Assembly: GCA_024449915.1 (NCBI GenBank)
Contig: JAMZAV010000158.1
Span: forward strand, 434,001-498,000
Origin: Sweltsa coloradensis
Lineage: Eukaryota > Arthropoda > Insecta > Plecoptera > Chloroperlidae
Length of the DNA stretch: 64,000 nt
Direction of reading: 5' to 3'
The notes under the pieces are model-generated. The model did no database searches and was not told the DNA's origin. It was given only the letters and a program-made list of their open reading frames with translations. The position numbers and the translations under genes were made by a program. This document shows positions 47,379 to 58,600 of this stretch, in pieces; within the stretch, counting starts at the first letter, position 1, and each line of letters begins with the position of its first letter.

Positions 47379-48601
47379 TTAATCGCCTGCAATCAAGTTG
47401 CCGAATTCACCCAGAATGTAGCCGCCCACTTTCACCATGTTCCCGTGACCGGCTGGTGCTTGGAGAGCCTAAACAACAGAATAGTAGGCCTATTATTATA
47501 CATGGTCGCGGTGCTGATAATGGACATAAGACATGAGTAGGCCTAGAGAAATTAAATTAAAAGCTAAATCAAGTCAAAGTGCATCCTTTAGTTAGGACAC
47601 AGTAAAATGAAGTTGACTTTTCCTTTATTGGCTTTAAATTTAATTTGAATCTATTCCAATTTACATGTGGAAAAAAAGCACAAACTGTTGTGAATGATTG
47701 AAATTTATTGGTAAGACCTATAATAACAATAATTAGTTATTAAAGATCAGAGACAGGTATTTTTGGTACTTTACGATGATAGTGATAAGTGACAAACTTG
47801 TGTTTTAAAAATAAGTACTACCTACAAATTGATTTAGATTTATTTAAGATTTTGGACAACTGTATCCATGAGACACAAGTTACTGTACTGGCACATGAAG
47901 ATATTACCTCAAAGACTGTCTTCGCCGCATAACCCTGAACATTGTCTCGGTTGATGACTATTTGAATGACTCGATATCAGACCTCCTCTGAGACGTAATC
48001 ACACGCTATTCTGATCAGATTTAAAATCACGTCGACATACCTGAAAAACAAAGTTGTTAATCTAAGGATCCCATTTACACCATTTTACCAGGGAAGTGGT
48101 AATTTGTCAGCATCAACATCTAAAATATTTGATAGTGTTAAAATATTAAATATAAATTATCTGGATATTAGTGGAGTTGCACTTTATCTTTGGATTAGAC
48201 TCGCCTTGCGTATTCTGGTTTTGTTGTTGCCTTCAAATACATATCAGTAGTCCCCCTTTTAAGTCCAAAAGTTTTTTAAAACTCAATTTGAATTCACTCA
48301 CACAAAGCTTCTGTACAGAGACTTCATCATTAGTTTGAATTAAACAGAAATGTGAAGTAACAGGGTTTCAATTAACGAGGGTTTACTACTAAGTACGTAG
48401 TATCACGTATTTAATAGGATATCCACCACGTGTAGTCTGTGGCATATTTCTCGGCAAGAATGGCAACTTTAAGGACCATCTTCTCTCGGATCGAATCGTC
48501 TGCAGTCTCAAGGTAGTTGAGCATCTCTTGGACTTTCACACATATCATTTACCTAAGTGGATGTCTACTGCCTGTTGCCGGACCGAGACGCCCTTCTCTA
48601 T
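47379..48601 (-). pseudogene. AP2A (pseudogene): Decayed alpha-adaptin (AP-2 complex large subunit) exons
   Basis: Three minus-strand exons match the alpha-adaptin trunk in order. Exon 48601-48427 gives 'GVSVRQQAVDI', then, after a deletion and frame change, '[18 protein letters not shown]' and '[16 protein letters not shown]'. Exon 48040-47908 gives 'YVDVILNLIRIACDYVSEEV', a TGA (47979-47977) where the family has Trp, then '[11 protein letters not shown]' and '[11 protein letters not shown]'. Exon 47468 downward gives 'ALQAPAGHGNMVKVGGYILG' and 'EFGNLIAGD', then TAA (47381-47379) where Pro is expected. Splice junctions are intact and in phase (W codon split; E|A). Functional alpha-adaptin links cargo and clathrin at the plasma membrane. 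Retained introns point to a duplicated, not retroposed, copy. Sequencing errors cannot produce all three lesions easily. Confidence 0.8.
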
Positions 48602-48879
48602 CTGCCAACAACACATAGGTTAGACTAATGATCTAGCTTTAGCACCATTGATATGCATTCACAGACTGTCATTTGAGGTAGATACCATGCTTAATTTCAA
48701 GTTGTTAAATTTTAATCAATGTTTTCAGGAAGTTCGTGACTCGAATATCAACTTTACCTCTACATTACATTCAGTGAGAAAGGAACTGTGGAGATTAGAC
48801 ACGAGGGATGGTGTTTTGGTGAAGCCTCCACTGTCACAATCCACTGCCACAATCCACTGTCACAATCCACGTGGCTTGA

Positions 48880-49110
48880 GTCTCATTGTCAATGAGGTGG
48901 TTTGAAGCTGGGCACCAAAACTCGAGGATTATTCTTCATCTTTTAGATCAAAATGATTTTATTAAATATTATCTGCACATGCAGGTCATACGGCGATTGT
49001 ATCCGAAACCCAAAGATCACGATGTTGTGTGTAGGGGGGGGGGAAGTAGATTTACACGCTAACATTGAGATTTGGATTTGCCCCCCAACCATTGTACTCG
49101 CCCTCCCCCC
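48880..49110 (+). repeat. Dispersed repeat G, copy 2
   Basis: Matches 32900-33130; see that entry. It is followed by C-rich runs (49080-49130). Confidence 0.7.
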
Positions 49111-49139
49111 CGCTTCACCCCCCCCCACCTTATGAAAGA

Positions 49140-50120
49140 TCATAGCGTCGTCCCTGGTGTTGGCACTGAGTCGTCCCTCTACCAGGAACAAGCTTGGCGC
49201 TACATAAATGTCACATACATTTTACAATCCTCAAAAGATGTTTACCCATGTTGTTCCATTGTGCATCTGCATCTAACTAAATTATGAGATCTACTCGTCA
49301 AGTGGTTTGCATTGCATGCATGTATTAAAATGTCAAGAGCTTCCAATGGGAAATAAAGTTCTTAGATTTTCCTACAACAATCTAAACGTTGTCGTTGAAT
49401 GTACACAAATGTACTCGAGTGCCCCTAAGCCCAGTTCACACAAATTACAGAAACCTCTTGATTACGGGATCCAAACGTTCGTAGGCCTACTTTGATAATA
49501 AAACACAACAAACAATGTTAGTCGGATTTAAAAAGATATATTGTTTTTTTTAATTTCAAGCTCTCCCTCAAATCTAGCTAAATACCACATTCCACATTCT
49601 TCGGATATTCGTATACACAAAATAGTATTGGCGGTTGGTACGAAATGATAATCAGGCTTTCGTATTTAGTATTTACAATATGAGTTTTCTATAACAAAAA
49701 ATGATTGGGAGAATTCTGCTTCTTTGACTAGAATGATCCTGTCTTGTGGAATGGCTACATATTCTATAATCACAGTCACACATTTCTGTGTCTGTTTGGT
49801 TTTTACGAGCATATCTGGTCACGACTGAGGAACCAAAAAAACAAGTAATTATTTATTTACTCATTCCGCATTAATATGGTAACCACATAATATGTGGTTA
49901 CGATAATATTATTATCGTATAGTCAACTACTTGCTCTGGTTCGTGTATGTATAAATTTTCAGAAGTTTGTTAAACATAATAATAACAATACTCCAATGCA
50001 AATATGCCTCCAGCTTATTATGTTGATCGATAATTAAAATGAAACATGTTTTTGCTTAAACCGGACATTTAGAAATAATGTGCTCAATGAACGTTGTAGG
50101 ATATTTTTAATTATTTTAAT
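49140..50120. other. No supported gene
   Basis: AT-rich sequence with short unremarkable open frames (49307-49495). A small palindromic stretch 'ggtaaccacataatatgtggttacgataatattattatcg' lies around 49878-49918. Confidence 0.35.
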
Positions 50121-50127
50121 GAGCTTA

Positions 50128-50145
50128 TTTTTATTTTATTTTATT

Positions 50146-50224
<79 letters not shown>

Positions 50225-50227
50225 TTT
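50128..50227 (+). repeat. (TTTA)n microsatellite
   Basis: About 20 perfect TTTA units preceded by imperfect TATTT repeats. Confidence 0.95.
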
Positions 50228-50790
50228 GACAAACGGCTCAGTCGATTTGAAGTTTGATGAAAAACCGCATTAGTGGCTCTGGCACCTAGCACCACGGTCC
50301 ACCTGATACTTTTATTTATAAGTATCCAGTGCACCTATGGTTACCTAGCGGAGTTTTGCGGAACCTGATGTAGAGCCATCTCGATTAATTACCTTGGCTG
50401 CAGGCAACCAAGTATTTAGAAGTCAGTGTGTTGAGAAGTTTTCAATGGTTGGTTTTCTCGTGCAGTTCATTACGTCAAATGTGTTAATTGGGTAATATAA
50501 TATTTGTAAAATTTGCACACTTTTGAAAGAACGAACACCGTTTTAGTAACAGCAATTTTAATGGTATTGATAAACGCAAAAGATTCCAGAACTGGAAAGA
50601 TTTTGTGATCACAACATGGACTTTTCACCAGAAAGGTTGACAAATTTTAATAATATTGCCATGAAACATAACCACTTAATTACAGTCGGCTATTGTAACG
50701 ATAAACTAAAACCTCGTGAATCTTTCAAATCAAAGTTTAAGTGATTTTATACAGAGATAAATTTAAAAAACTTATTTTCCCAACATTAAA

Positions 50791-50910
50791 AAACACAAAT
50801 TGGACAAGGCCTCGAAGAAAACCGTTTACTTGTCAGTCCGCGCTTATAAGACGACGAAAATTCACAACAAAGGATTCGTTTGTCAAAATGATTTTTCTAA
50901 ATTTGCTGTA
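50791..50910 (+). promoter_or_regulatory. Conserved 120-bp upstream block, copy 1
   Basis: Compared with 61955-62074 I count about five differences over 120 bp and no gap. It contains 'aaaaccgtttacttgtcagt' and 'gacgaaaatt'. It lies 63 bp before the TATA box. A transcription-control module shared by the two genes is inferred. Confidence 0.55.
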
Positions 50911-50972
50911 ACTGTTTTGAAATTAAATTTGTCTTTTTGTAAATTTTGTAAAAAAATAACTTTAAACCATAG

Positions 50973-50979
50973 TATAAAA
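50973..50979 (+). promoter_or_regulatory. TATA box, protamine-like gene copy 1
   Basis: TATAAAA is 47 bp before the ATG at 51020, the same distance as in copy 2, giving a very short 5' leader. Confidence 0.7.
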
Positions 50980-51019
50980 TTTATCGTGACACCGATTTCT
51001 AATAGCTGGCCCGTCGAAA

Positions 51020-52912
51020 ATGTCTCTTGGAGAAACGAAATTGAAGCCCATGCCGCTAGTGCTGGCTTTTCTCAGGAACCACGGTGGAGCTCGCGGGTCT
51101 ACCGCAACAGAAGTCACGAGATATTTGGTTCGTGAACATGACATGACTAGGCCGGAAGCCAAGAAGGCTGCGGCGACATCCCTCAAGCGCGCAGAAGATT
51201 TCGGCCTTGTGAAGTGTTCTCGAAACTCATTTAAACTAGAGGTAAGCTATTTGAACATTCTAGCTATTCTAGCCTAGGCATACAGCTGGGACATTGTCTA
51301 TGTTACCCCGTCGGGGCCCCGGGGTAGAATTGGCCCAGAGCATGGCTCTGCTAATCGTACAAGGCGATCCAAGAGAAAGAGAAAAAGTCCACCTCGCAAA
51401 CATCAGCTAGAATGAGCAGAGTATCTTACTCCCCGAAACTAGAGGCGAGCTCTGGCAATCGTCGTCGGGGACCTTGCCCCCTTCCCTTGACGACCCCCCG
51501 GCGACGATGTCAATGACACAACGAACGATGACGAAGACAATGACGACCGCGACGTGAGAAACCCCCCTTCCTCCCCTTACCCGTGGCTGGTTCTGACCAG
51601 CATGGGCCCCTCCCCCCCACCCCCCTTAGGCTAGAGTGGTGCATTATGACCTAACGGTTGACGCGTCCTTAATCCAAATAAACCAAACCGGTTGACTGCC
51701 TAACCTCTCTGCTAGTAGGCCTAGCCTAGTGTTTCCGTTTGAAGTCTGGTCTATTCATGGCACCCTCCGACTGGGCCCGGGGTAGAATTATTAGCCCAGA
51801 GCTTGGCTCTGATTATCAATAAAAGCGAGGACAGAGATAAAGTCCATCTTGCAAACATCTGCTAGTATGTAGGGAAATATGGCGAGCTCTGGCGGTCATC
51901 TTCGGGGACCCCCCCCCCCCCCTCCTGCCCTTGACGACCTCCCTACCGACGACGACCATCACAACACGAACGATGACTGTCGTTGACGACCACGACGTGA
52001 GAACCCACACGTTTCCTCCCTCTACCCGTGGCTGGTTCTTAGCAGTATGAGACTTTCCTTCCCACATCCCTTAGGCTAGAGTGGCGCATTATGACCTAAC
52101 GGTTAACGCGCCCGTAATCCAAATAAACTATAAAAAATAGGCCTAGCCTAGATCGTATTGTAGCGAAGAAGATAATTGATTCCACCATGACTAGACGCAT
52201 AGCCTACATTATACCAAGACCTAGGCGAGCCAAGATATTTATTTAAGGCGCCGAACATCCCTGAATGCAGCGTTTGTCGGATTGTGTAGGAGCCTACCTC
52301 TATGTATCCAACTCCGACATCTAGGCTAGTTTCTAACACATGGTTTCTCTTTGTTCGCTAGCTCGATGTATTCTCTGCGGCAGTCCGAGGCATCAAGTCA
52401 AACTGTGGGCGCTGCAGGAAGGGCGTAATGACACATCGCAAGGGTTCACGTCGTCGCCGCAAGGGCAGCAAACGAAGGACGCAAGGGCAAGAGGCGCTCT
52501 CGTCGAGGTGGCCACCGTTCTAAAGGACGTCGCCGTCATTCTAGACGCGTCGCGGTTCCAAAGGAGGCAAGGTAGACGCCATCGACGTCGGTCCAGCTCC
52601 GGTAAGCGTCGTCGTCACCGCTCCAAAGGAGGTAGACGCCATCGACGTCGGTCTCGTTCCCGTAAGCGTGGTGGCAAGTCCAAAGGAGGTAGACGCCGTC
52701 GACGTCGGTCCAGCTCAGGTAAGCGTCGCCGACGTCGGTCTCACTCCCGTAAGCGTGGTGGCAAGTCCAAAGGGCGCAAACGTCCGGCGGGTCCCGGTAA
52801 TCGTCGAGATGAGGACGAACCCAAGTTGCGTCGCCGGGAATCGAACCCCGCTCCCCCGCCTGCCCCGGCGGACAACATGGCTACCAGGAGATACAAGAAG
52901 AGGAGAAACTAG
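51020..52912 (+). CDS. Protamine-like / linker-histone-like chromatin protein, copy 1
   Basis: Exon 1 (51020-51241, 74 codons, phase-0 donor GAG|gtaagc) is a winged helix of linker-histone type: 'MPLVLAFLRNHGGARGSTAT', 'EVTRYLVREHDMT', 'AAATSLKRAEDFGLVK', 'SFKLE'. Exon 2 ends at 52912 and its last third is Arg/Ser/Lys-rich (RRHRRRS, SRSRKRGGKSKGG repeats). Such proteins compact DNA, typically in sperm nuclei. Exon 2 is ambiguous. From the best acceptor (52362) the frame is basic ('THRKGSRRRRKGSKR') but stops at 52521. A second basic frame (GRKGKRRSRRGGHRSKGRRR) stops at 52573. The third frame is open from 52418, where GCAG could be an acceptor, giving 238 residues. Either three small indels broke the exon or the later acceptor is used. 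A polyA signal (52961) and TATA box support transcription. Two SINEs sit in the intron. Confidence 0.7.
51290..51690 (+). mobile_element. Family C SINE in the intron, copy 1
   Basis: Head 'gccccggggtagaattggcc', middle 'gtcgtcggggaccttgcccc' and 'cgacgtgagaaacccccc', tail 'ggctagagtggtgcattatg' and 'ggttgacgcgtccttaatcc'. Same order as at 51770, 62870 and 63580. Confidence 0.75.
51768..52132 (+). mobile_element. Family C SINE in the intron, copy 2
   Basis: Same modules, more diverged head ('gggtagaattattagcccag'). Confidence 0.7.
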
Positions 52913-52960
52913 CGAGCCACCGGCCACTTGTAAAAATCCCAAGCAAGAATCAAGTTATGA

Positions 52961-52966
52961 AATAAA
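52961..52966 (+). terminator. Polyadenylation signal AATAAA
   Basis: It follows the stop of the protamine-like gene by 48 bp. Confidence 0.6.
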
Positions 52967-53239
52967 ATGTTAAATTTCGACTATTGTTAGATTTCGTATG
53001 CATAAATTTGAAGTGACACACAATGTAAAACATCCTTTTTGACAGTGATATTCTAAAAATAAATGTTAGTTTAAATAGCGTTACTTTTTGGTTACTACTT
53101 CAATTCTAATGGTTTGTTGTTCACATTGGTTATTCTTAAACTTTTCGCTGGCTGTCACAATGTCACCTAAACGCAGCCTCGTGTAGATGACCTTGAACCA
53201 GCCAGATGGACGAAGAGTTCAATAGATTTAGCATGTTTT

Positions 53240-54260
53240 ATAGTGTACAATCTAGAGGTGATAAAACCCATCTCCACTGGGGATTGAACCCAGGATTCCC
53301 GCTTGCAGGACGGGCCGCGGACGTCAACCCACTTGACAATATCGGGGCACTCTGTTTTATTGACATTATCCTATCCTTTGACTATGGATTGTTACTGATT
53401 TAAATCCATGCTTTGACCACCTTTGACGAAACAGGTTGGCCCGTTTGTGGTTATGGACCGCAAACTTATTAAGGTTTAGATTGTTGAAACGAATCTGTTG
53501 TCATTTAGATGTCATGTCAATCATTACCTTTGAACGGGATCGCTGCAATGCCATAACCCTTCTGACCAACCTATCCCGTCACTGGACAGGTACACAACAA
53601 ACAACCATGGAACTAGTGATGACATTGAGTTGGTCAAGATATCATAACTCTCCAGTAGGTTCCCCGATGTCCGCTAGGAGGTTCAGTGGACCTCAAGTTG
53701 CTGTGGTGGTAACGTCTGCTTGGCTAGCGGGAGGCCTTGGTTCGATACCTGATCGGGGCTGCAGCTTGTTACTTCTTGGACTGTAGTCTGCACCAATGGC
53801 CTATTAAAATATTATTTATTTATTTTTTATCGATGTTTTAGGCGGTTAACAATTGCGTTTTTTGAATTGATCATATAATGCGGTCCAAGTCGACCGGAGA
53901 TCGAACCCGGTTCTCCGCGGTTGCCGGGCGTACGTCCAACTCCTAGGCCAACCAGCCGAGAACAAATTATCCTCTGTATTGTTGGAGACATTCTTGTTCC
54001 GACCGAATCATGCCTCGTAATATCCAAGAGACTGACAACGCCGACAATGGTACATAATGACCTAACAGTTGATGCACCCTGTTAATAAATAATAAAAATT
54101 AGCTATTGCAACGTCAATAACAAAGCCGTTGAATGTGTACAACGTGCGTTACATTGCTGACAGATGTGGCTCAGGCGTAGCGCGCGAGACGCAGGTTCGA
54201 TCCCCGCCACCAGTAACCCTGACTGAAAGTGTTTCAGGGTTTTCTTCAGTAGTTTATGTG
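53240..54260. mobile_element. Cluster of four tRNA-like SINE heads in mixed orientation
   Basis: B-box/T-arm sequences occur at about 53283 (minus: 'cctgggttcaatccccag'), 53733 (plus: 'ccttggttcgatacctga'), 53905 (minus: 'accgggttcgatctccgg') and 54194 (plus: 'gcaggttcgatccccgcc'). Each has an A-box-like stretch at the right distance. None forms a convincing seven-pair acceptor stem, so they are SINEs or tRNA relics, not tRNA genes. Confidence 0.5.
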
Positions 54261-54269
54261 ACTGTAAGT

Positions 54270-54840
54270 GGTTGAATCCTAGGACATAATTAACATTCAC
54301 AACTTGTCTAACCACAAAATACCTAGGTTGACACTTACTTTAGAAGGGTACCCTTTGGGCATGTTTCCCACTAGAAAAAAGAGTCATTGCATTTTGATCT
54401 GCAATTATTTTGCTTGCATATTATAACATGCTTGCTTTAGAGAAGGAAGTGTGAGGCAAGAAGTGGAACAGCGAGGAGGAGACTGGAATGTGGTGTCAGG
54501 TGAGAAGAAGATGACGCAACGCAGAGTTGGACGTGGCAACAGGTGCTGCAGCTTGCTTTACTGGGAGGACGCACCGTGGTCGACTTGTGCTTGTTCTAGA
54601 AGTCCACACTGCCCTATTAAACAAGAGGGCCTGATGGCCTTTATTATGCCCAAGAAGATGTTAAGTTATTTATGAAAACGTAATTGAATACAAGCTTAAA
54701 AATTTTGTAGATAAGGTATATTATACAGTTGATTTGGCCCTTTTTAACATGCAAATACGATCTTCTTACTTAGTACAGACGTAGGTATGACCCCAAACAA
54801 TATGAATAACAGTGCTTACTTTAAAAAAAATGAAGTTAAG
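54270..54840. other. No supported gene
   Basis: A GC-richer patch (54440-54660) with a 74-codon frame has no domain. 'gggcctgatggcctttatta' looks like part of a dispersed repeat. Confidence 0.3.
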
Positions 54841-54844
54841 GCCT

Positions 54845-55055
54845 TCTTGTTTAGTAGGGAAGCACTTCCTATAATCCGGGTTCGAATCCTGCAAGACCAC
54901 GACATCAACGATACAGTCGATGACAGATGACCACGACCACGGCTTGAGAATTCCCTCATTCCCTCCCTTTCTCTGGCTGAACCTAGCTTAACCTAGGCTA
55001 GAGTGGTGCTTTTTAACCCAACGGTTGGCGCACTCTTAAACAAAATAAACTAAAA
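54845..55055 (+). mobile_element. Family C SINE with tRNA-like head
   Basis: 'ccgggttcgaatcctgc' (B box) precedes the usual middle ('gaccacgaccacggc') and the tail ('ctagagtggtgc', 'acccaacggttggcgcac'). This copy suggests that family C is tRNA-derived. Confidence 0.6.
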
Positions 55056-55476
55056 CAATCACGAGGTTGTCAAGTAGGGTTTCAATATTATCACCCAGAC
55101 TTTAGTGATACGCGTCGATGTTTAAATAATCAGCTGTGTGTAGGCCATGCTTCCAGAACTTCAGGTCCTGGGATTAAACCCCGGCTAGGCAGAGGTAAAA
55201 CTTCTAAAACCTACTTGAATCAGTACCTAGCAACAAAGCAAATTTTTGAACTGCATAATAAGATCAAGCATTGAAAATCATTTTTCCAGCGGAGGGTCTA
55301 GATCTAGAACAACCACGTTACAACTAGATGTGTGCAAAAACCCAAAATTTAGGGTCGGGTTGGGTATTCAAAGGCCGACCCAAAGTCAGAAAAGGTATCT
55401 GATTTTCGAGTAACAAAAAATATTTTTGTGAGAATGGTGGAGGTGCCGGTCCAGACATTCTTTATTTATTACCTAA

Positions 55477-55814
55477 AGCGGCTGTCACACGATTGAGAAA
55501 ATCGCGCGAGTTGGCTCGCGCGAGTTTATTACCATCCTTGTCACACAACAGTCAATGAAGGTAACAACAACGCCACCTATTGGTGTTCACTGGTCACGTG
55601 TTATGGTAGTGGGTTCTGATTGGCTCTCGCTACCTCGACTTGCTAGGAAGTTGAACAAGCTGGACATTTTTCGTAGCGAGCGCGAGCTCGCGCGAGCTGG
55701 CTCACCGTCTGACGGGGAGGCGGTGAGTTCCATGTAAACAAGTGTAGGCCTACTCCCAGAAAGTTACTCGCGCGAGCCAACTCGCGCGATTTTCTCAATC
55801 GTCTGACAGGCGCT
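55477..55814. mobile_element. Harbinger-like MITE with 47-bp arms
   Basis: The ends AGCGGCTGTCACACGATTGA and its inverted copy (TCAATCGTCTGACAGGCGCT) continue through 'gaaaatcgcgcgagttggct'. TAA flanks both sides (55474-55476, 55815-55817). The open frame at 55555-55737 is inside it. Confidence 0.7.
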
Positions 55815-55817
55815 TAA

Positions 55818-57160
55818 GCAAAATGCCATTCAATGAAAATCCAAACAATAGAAATGAATTGCGAGAATAATGTGATGTTCTTCACAAGTAAATCTTGTTA
55901 TGTAGATGCAAAATATTAATAACATCAGCTGTCTTAACTATACTCGACTTGGTACAATTTAGCGACACAAAGAGTAACAATCTAATCAAAACAAGCGCGA
56001 ATGTTGTCAAACGAAGTTAGAGAATGGCCCTCACTCCCCACTCTCAATGGTGTTGGTATTCTAAATGTGGCTAATGGCGCCTTAGTACTGCGATAGCTTG
56101 GTTGTTGCGTGCTGTAGAGTTGTGTCGCTAGATGAGTGCGCCAACTCTACTGAGGGGTGGACGGCGCGCTAGCACGGAGCCAAGCGAGGGAGCGGCCAAC
56201 CATATTAGCTAACTGTTGTCGAAGCTGCTCGTAGGATTGGGAAGTTTTCCTCATATGCCGGAGCCAATTAATTCAGAAACCTTCAGCAGCCCTTCAAAAT
56301 TCAATCTCAACTTTCAGAGTGTACTGCAATACTAAGCTTGTTAAATAAACCCAATGCCGTACATGTGGATATTTTTGTGATGTTTCAGAATGAGAGTGTT
56401 AAAGACAAGCGTTTCTGTGGATTACAGTCTCATTGTGTTATATTGGTTCACGTTGATACCGCTATGAATAGTGGAACACGATATTGATAATTTTATGCTA
56501 ACCCACGAGAAAATCGTGTATTGTAACTGACTCTCAAACTCCATTAATTCTGCCGTAGATATTGATAGTGTAGATCTAAGTTCACTAAACCACACACAAG
56601 ACTGTCGTGGTCTCGTGTCAAGGAATGCTACACCGGTGTTTCCTTGGAGCGACTAGGAAGGGGTTCTATGCAAGATAAGTGGGGCTGTTTAGTAGGACTC
56701 ATGCCATCAGAAAACCCCAGTGAATATCAGCCAGGATTGTTGGTGTCTGGAATCGAAGCGGCGACCTTCCGAGCTAGAGTTTTACGTCTAATAAATTGTC
56801 CCACGCACACACAAAAAACTCGTACAAATACAACAAAACATTACGCATTCAAAGCATTTTGATCCAAGAGAAGGGCCAAACTTATGAGTCTTCGACATTT
56901 GCTCAAAATATGTACATAAATTCAATTGGCCCCATGACTACATCCCTGAAAAGATTGTCAATTTTTTGTGCAACTATTGTTTTGAGAAAATAATTGTGTG
57001 TGCAAATTTATTAATGTGTATGATTTGACTGTATTTCTAGAAGTTTTTTGAATGCGTGGGACCTCATTGCAATTGAATTGTTAAAATTTATTAAAGTTGT
57101 ATTAATTTCTATGGTAATTACTACCTAACAATACAAGAATGCAAAATAACTCAACACCTC
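55818..57160. other. No supported gene
   Basis: Mixed AT-rich sequence. A SINE fragment is at 56690-56790 ('ggtgtctggaatcgaagcgg' on plus). A GC-richer patch at 56090-56270 has no clear frame. Confidence 0.35.
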
Positions 57161-57167
57161 CCAACAC

Positions 57168-57460
57168 ATTTAATGAGAAATATTTTTTCGATTGCGCTCA
57201 AAAACGTGGCAGTTCTAAGTTCAGAGATTCAAATGCCTCCATAAAATTTCATCGTAATTGGAGTATCGGTTTCCGGTGTCGGGGACCCCTACCCCTTCCC
57301 TTGACGACCTCCCGACGACAACGACTATGGCAAAGACGATGACGACCACGACGTGAGAACCCCCCTATCCTCACTCTACCCATGGCTGATTCTAATCAAC
57401 ATTGGACTTTCCTCCCCGTATCTCCTAGGCTAGAGTGGCGCATTATGACCTTTACATTTA
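57168..57460 (+). mobile_element. Family A fragment joined to a family C SINE
   Basis: 57168-57282 matches the family A interior ('aaaacgtggcagttctaagt', 'ttggagtatcggttt'). From about 57280 it switches to family C ('ccttgacgacctcccgacga', 'ctaggctagagtggcgcatt'). Confidence 0.6.
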
Positions 57461-57593
57461 CATGAATATCAACCAATGCGTATTTTACTTTCCTTGAGTA
57501 AAATGATGAGTTTATCAAATCGTCTTCGCCACCATAATTGAAAATCAAATCGAAGCAAGTCAGCGAATCTCTCCAAACGAATGAATGTTTGTA

Positions 57594-57692
57594 TATTGCG
57601 ACCCGGCACCTCCACCAAATCTCTAGAATATTAATTTCAAGTCTGATAAACGTTGACTTGAGGTCTTGGCCTCGCCGTTTGCTGACCAGGTT
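57594..57692. repeat. Duplicated segment H, filled copy (left part)
   Basis: 'gcgacccggcacctccacca' to 'gctgaccaggtt' matches 58780-58880. The continuation ('ttagtgtcatgcaat') is at 58141 beyond the inserted element. Confidence 0.85.
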
Positions 57693-58134
57693 CAGTGGCG
57701 TAGGAACCGGGGGGGAAAGGTGAAACAATGCCCCCCAAGTTTGGCTCGAGGGGGGGGGGGCATGGGGGGGACAAAACTAACGTGAATTAAATATTAATCC
57801 TAGAATTTCCGAAGTAAATATGCACACAAACTTAAACAATTCGACAGTCACCTTGGTAAAACGAATATGTTTACCTGTATGCTTCGTCATAACATACAAA
57901 TAAAAGGTTGAAATTTACTAAAATTAGTCACTTCAAGTTCATTTTTGGAGTTTTCATATCGTAGATAGGCCTAGTTGCTGTAAAACATCGTTTACAGAGT
58001 CCGAGTGCAGTTTTACATGACGAAATAACTGTAGTATGGCGGCTGGGGCTTCGCCCCAGATCCTAGCTGCCGCCCACAATAACTCCTAATTAATTCCCCC
58101 CCCCCCCAACTTTCAAAACGTTCCTACGCGCCTG
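57693..58134. mobile_element. hAT-like non-autonomous insertion
   Basis: The ends CAGTGGCGTAGGAACC and (inverted) CAGGCGCGTAGGAACG are imperfect inverted repeats. It is flanked by GACCAGGTT on the left and GACCAGTT on the right, an 8-bp duplication with one extra base. The uninterrupted site 'gaccagttagtgtcatgc' is present at 58874. Runs of G and C lie just inside the ends. Confidence 0.75.
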
Positions 58135-58547
58135 GACCAGTTAGTGTCATGCAATGAACGTTTATCTAATCTCATTCGATATCTATTTCCATAACAAAGT
58201 TAAATAAGCATCGCCCGGCACAACTTTCTCAAGATCTGAAAGTCATTTCGAAGTCTATGATATTCGTGTTTCATTTACGTGAGTTGGCTCTCTTGCTTCC
58301 CGCTGATACTCGACAGAACCACCGAGCATAAGCAACTAGCAAACTCACAACAAATTAATTAACCAGTACTTTGTTATTAACTTTGCTATAAACGATATAT
58401 TGACGAGAGGGAAAGCAATCCAGAAGATGCATGTTGCGGCACGACGGAGATTGTTTACCACCCCCCCAAGCCCCTCGACCCTCTTTGAAACCGCAGCGTT
58501 ACGCGCACATCTTCATTCAAGGTAATAGCAAGATCCTGTTGGTCTTT

Positions 58548-58600
58548 CCCCGTCTGTGCCCGGGGTAGAATTTGGCACAGAGCATGGCCCTGATAAAAAA
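58548..58600 (+). mobile_element. Family C head fragment
   Basis: 'cgtctgtgcccggggtagaa' and 'agagcatggccctg' only. Confidence 0.5.

Larger units (their letters stand above)
50369..51270 (+). repeat. Segmental duplicate, copy 1 (promoter, exon 1, intron start)
   Basis: Aligns with 61550-62440 from 'gagccatctcgatta' through the winged-helix exon into the first bases of the intron ('gtaagct'). Divergence is uneven: 50791-50910 is nearly identical to 61955-62074, while flanking parts differ much more. Confidence 0.85.

Noticed and set aside
53880..53960. Possible tRNA gene on the minus strand
   Set aside because: A good T-arm/B box but no consistent seven-pair acceptor stem or anticodon stem; better explained as a SINE head.
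54451..54675. 74-codon frame in a GC-richer patch
   Set aside because: No recognisable domain, and part of the sequence looks like a dispersed repeat.
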